From assembly GCA_018699755.1 (NCBI GenBank), contig JABIRQ010000252.1, positions 1 to 7,472 on the forward strand: 7,472 nt of DNA, given 5' to 3'. Made by a program: the position numbers and the translations under genes. Under the pieces are notes generated by a model. That model saw nothing but the letters and a program-made list of their open reading frames with translations. It was not told the origin of the DNA and did no database searches. Shown in pieces: positions 6,303 to 7,472 of this stretch. This DNA comes from Rhodospirillaceae bacterium (GTDB lineage: Bacteria; Pseudomonadota; Alphaproteobacteria; CADEGL01). How positions within the stretch are numbered: position 1 is the stretch's first letter; the number at the start of each line of letters is the position of its first letter.

Positions 6303-7472
6303 TCAAACCGCTGCGAATTCGCGCGGCGCGTCGGTCAGTATCTCATTGCCGTCCTCGGTCACCAGCACGGTCTCGCTGAAGCCCATGGACCCGAACTCGG
6401 GCACCACCATATTGGGCACCAGATGGAAGGCCATGCCCGGCTCCAGCGGCCGTTCGTTGCCCTCGGCGATGTCCATCACCAAGCCCTCGCCCCAACCCGG
6501 CGGAAAGGCGATGCCCATGGAATAGCCGAAGCGGTGATGGAAATACCCGCCGAAGCCCGCGCGCTCGACCACCCCGCGGCCGGCGCGGTCGACATCCTGG
6601 GAAATCGCACCCGGCTTGATCGCATCGATCGCCGCCTGCAGCGCGCCGAGCGAGGCCTCGGCCAGCCGCTTCGCCTGGTCGGAGGGCGGGCCGACCGAGA
6701 CCATGCGCATGACCGAGCCGCTGTAGCGCTTGAAACAGCCGCCGACCTCGAAATACACGCAATGCCCCGTCTCGACCTCATGGCGCTCGGCCGTCATATG
6801 GGCCAGGGCGCCGTGTGGGCCAGTCACGACATAGGGTTGGCCCGAGGGAAACTCGCAGCCCTCGTCGAACATCGCCTTGTAGACCGTGCCCGCGATGGCG
6901 TTCTCCGTCACGCCGGGCGCGACCTCCGCGATGCCGGTCCGCACACCGAGAGACGCCAGCCGCGCTGCCTCGCGGATACAGGCGATCTCGGCGGGCGACT
7001 TGATGCGCCGCGCGTCCTCCAGGATCGCGCCGGCCGGGATGCTCCCGGCATTCGGAAAGCCCGCGCGCATGGCGTCGAGAATCTGCGGCGGCGTCCAGAA
7101 GCCGCGCTCTTCGTAGCCGATACCCTTCGCGCCCTCGGCGCCGACTTCGCGCGCGGCGCGGACCGTCACCTCGACCGGATCGTCGGTCATCGAGACCCAG
7201 AGCCCGCGCGGAGTTTGGGCCAGGCCGCGCACGTTAGAATGCTCAAGCTTGCTGGTGACGAAAATCCCGTCGCCCTCCAACGGCAGCAGGAAGAGCTGAT
7301 AGACGTAGTAGCCCGTCGTCCGGTAGCCGGTCAGGTAATAGATATTCTCCGGCGAGGCGACGAGCAGCAGGTCAACCCCGCGCGCGGCCATGCCGGCCCG
7401 CACCTTGGCGACGCGCGCCGCGAACTCGCTCGCTTCGAAGGGTGGGTCGATCGGCAGCGGCCGCCGCCAGGC
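6303..7472 (-). CDS. M24 (creatinase/aminopeptidase P fold) hydrolase without metal ligands, 5' end off window
   Basis: 389 residues are visible; the frame stays open to the right edge (first residues AWRRPLPIDPPFEASEF), so the true start lies outside. A GTG at 7403 is an internal codon, because family-like sequence precedes it. Residues ~1-150 are the creatinase N-terminal domain (DLLLVASPENIYYLTGY), and ~160-389 the pita-bread catalytic domain. All five usual metal ligands are changed: D-x-G is EVG (Glu242), the second Asp is Ser253, the His of HxxGHG is Tyr317 in FGYSMG, the Glu of TIEPG is Val352, and the Glu of IEDTVLVTEDG is Ser366. His225 (LAHMTAE), a conserved substrate-site His, remains. 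The pattern FGYSMGIAFPPGWGE resembles ectoine hydrolase (DoeA/EutD) and creatinase relatives, which act on non-peptide C-N bonds without metal. Probably cytoplasmic. Fold certain, substrate unknown. It precedes the EamA gene by 115 bp. Confidence 0.9.
   Translation of the reverse strand, partial: AWRRPLPIDPPFEASEFAARVAKVRAGMAARGVDLLLVASPENIYYLTGYRTTGYYVYQLFLLPLEGDGIFVTSKLEHSNVRGLAQTPRGLWVSMTDDPVEVTVRAAREVGAEGAKGIGYEERGFWTPPQILDAMRAGFPNAGSIPAGAILEDARRIKSPAEIACIREAARLASLGVRTGIAEVAPGVTENAIAGTVYKAMFDEGCEFPSGQPYVVTGPHGALAHMTAERHEVETGHCVYFEVGGCFKRYSGSVMRMVSVGPPSDQAKRLAEASLGALQAAIDAIKPGAISQDVDRAGRGVVERAGFGGYFHHRFGYSMGIAFPPGWGEGLVMDIAEGNERPLEPGMAFHLVPNMVVPEFGSMGFSETVLVTEDGNEILTDAPREFAAV

Noticed and set aside
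4814..6379. Long plus-strand open frame (521 codons) opposite the EamA gene
   Set aside because: Low-complexity Gln/Asp/Arg/Gly-rich translation typical of the reverse strand of a hydrophobic membrane protein. It also starts inside the aminotransferase gene in another frame.

Overview
The window is GC-rich with tightly packed genes and looks like an alphaproteobacterial chromosome. Three things point there: the codon usage, an intergenic palindromic repeat with CCTCATCCTGAGGAG and CGTCTCGAAGG cores of a kind common in that class, and a C-terminal domain resembling PopZ (DUF2497), a family I know only from Alphaproteobacteria. I see no phage, transposase, CRISPR, rRNA or tRNA sequence.

Layout from left to right. 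Positions 1-1042 (minus) hold the first ~347 codons of malonyl-CoA decarboxylase; its 3' end lies off the left edge. Positions 1043-1343 are non-coding and contain a ~119-bp composite inverted repeat. Positions 1344-2270 (minus) encode a divergent PhzF-family protein. Positions 2304-3794 (minus) encode the bifunctional NAD(P)HX epimerase/dehydratase Nnr. Nnr and the PhzF gene are 33 bp apart and probably co-transcribed. A 130-bp gap separates nnr from a divergent plus-strand gene at 3925-4866, a fold-type IV aminotransferase closely resembling (R)-selective amine transaminases. It converges, with a 10-bp gap and a shared hairpin, on 4877-6187 (minus), a ten-helix EamA/DMT transporter with a ~150-residue cytoplasmic tail ending in a PopZ-like helix region. 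Positions 6303-7472 (minus, 5' end off the right edge) encode an M24 'pita-bread' protein lacking all five metal ligands, most like creatinase/ectoine-hydrolase relatives.

Working together: the genes are metabolic and mostly independent. Nnr repairs hydrated nicotinamide cofactors, and malonyl-CoA decarboxylase removes malonyl-CoA. The M24 hydrolase and EamA carrier are co-directional and could act on a common small amine or amino-acid-like compound, with the neighbouring transaminase a possible further step; this is inference from position only. The least ordinary items are the EamA-PopZ-like fusion, the PhzF homologue with altered catalytic residues, and the metal-site-free M24 enzyme.
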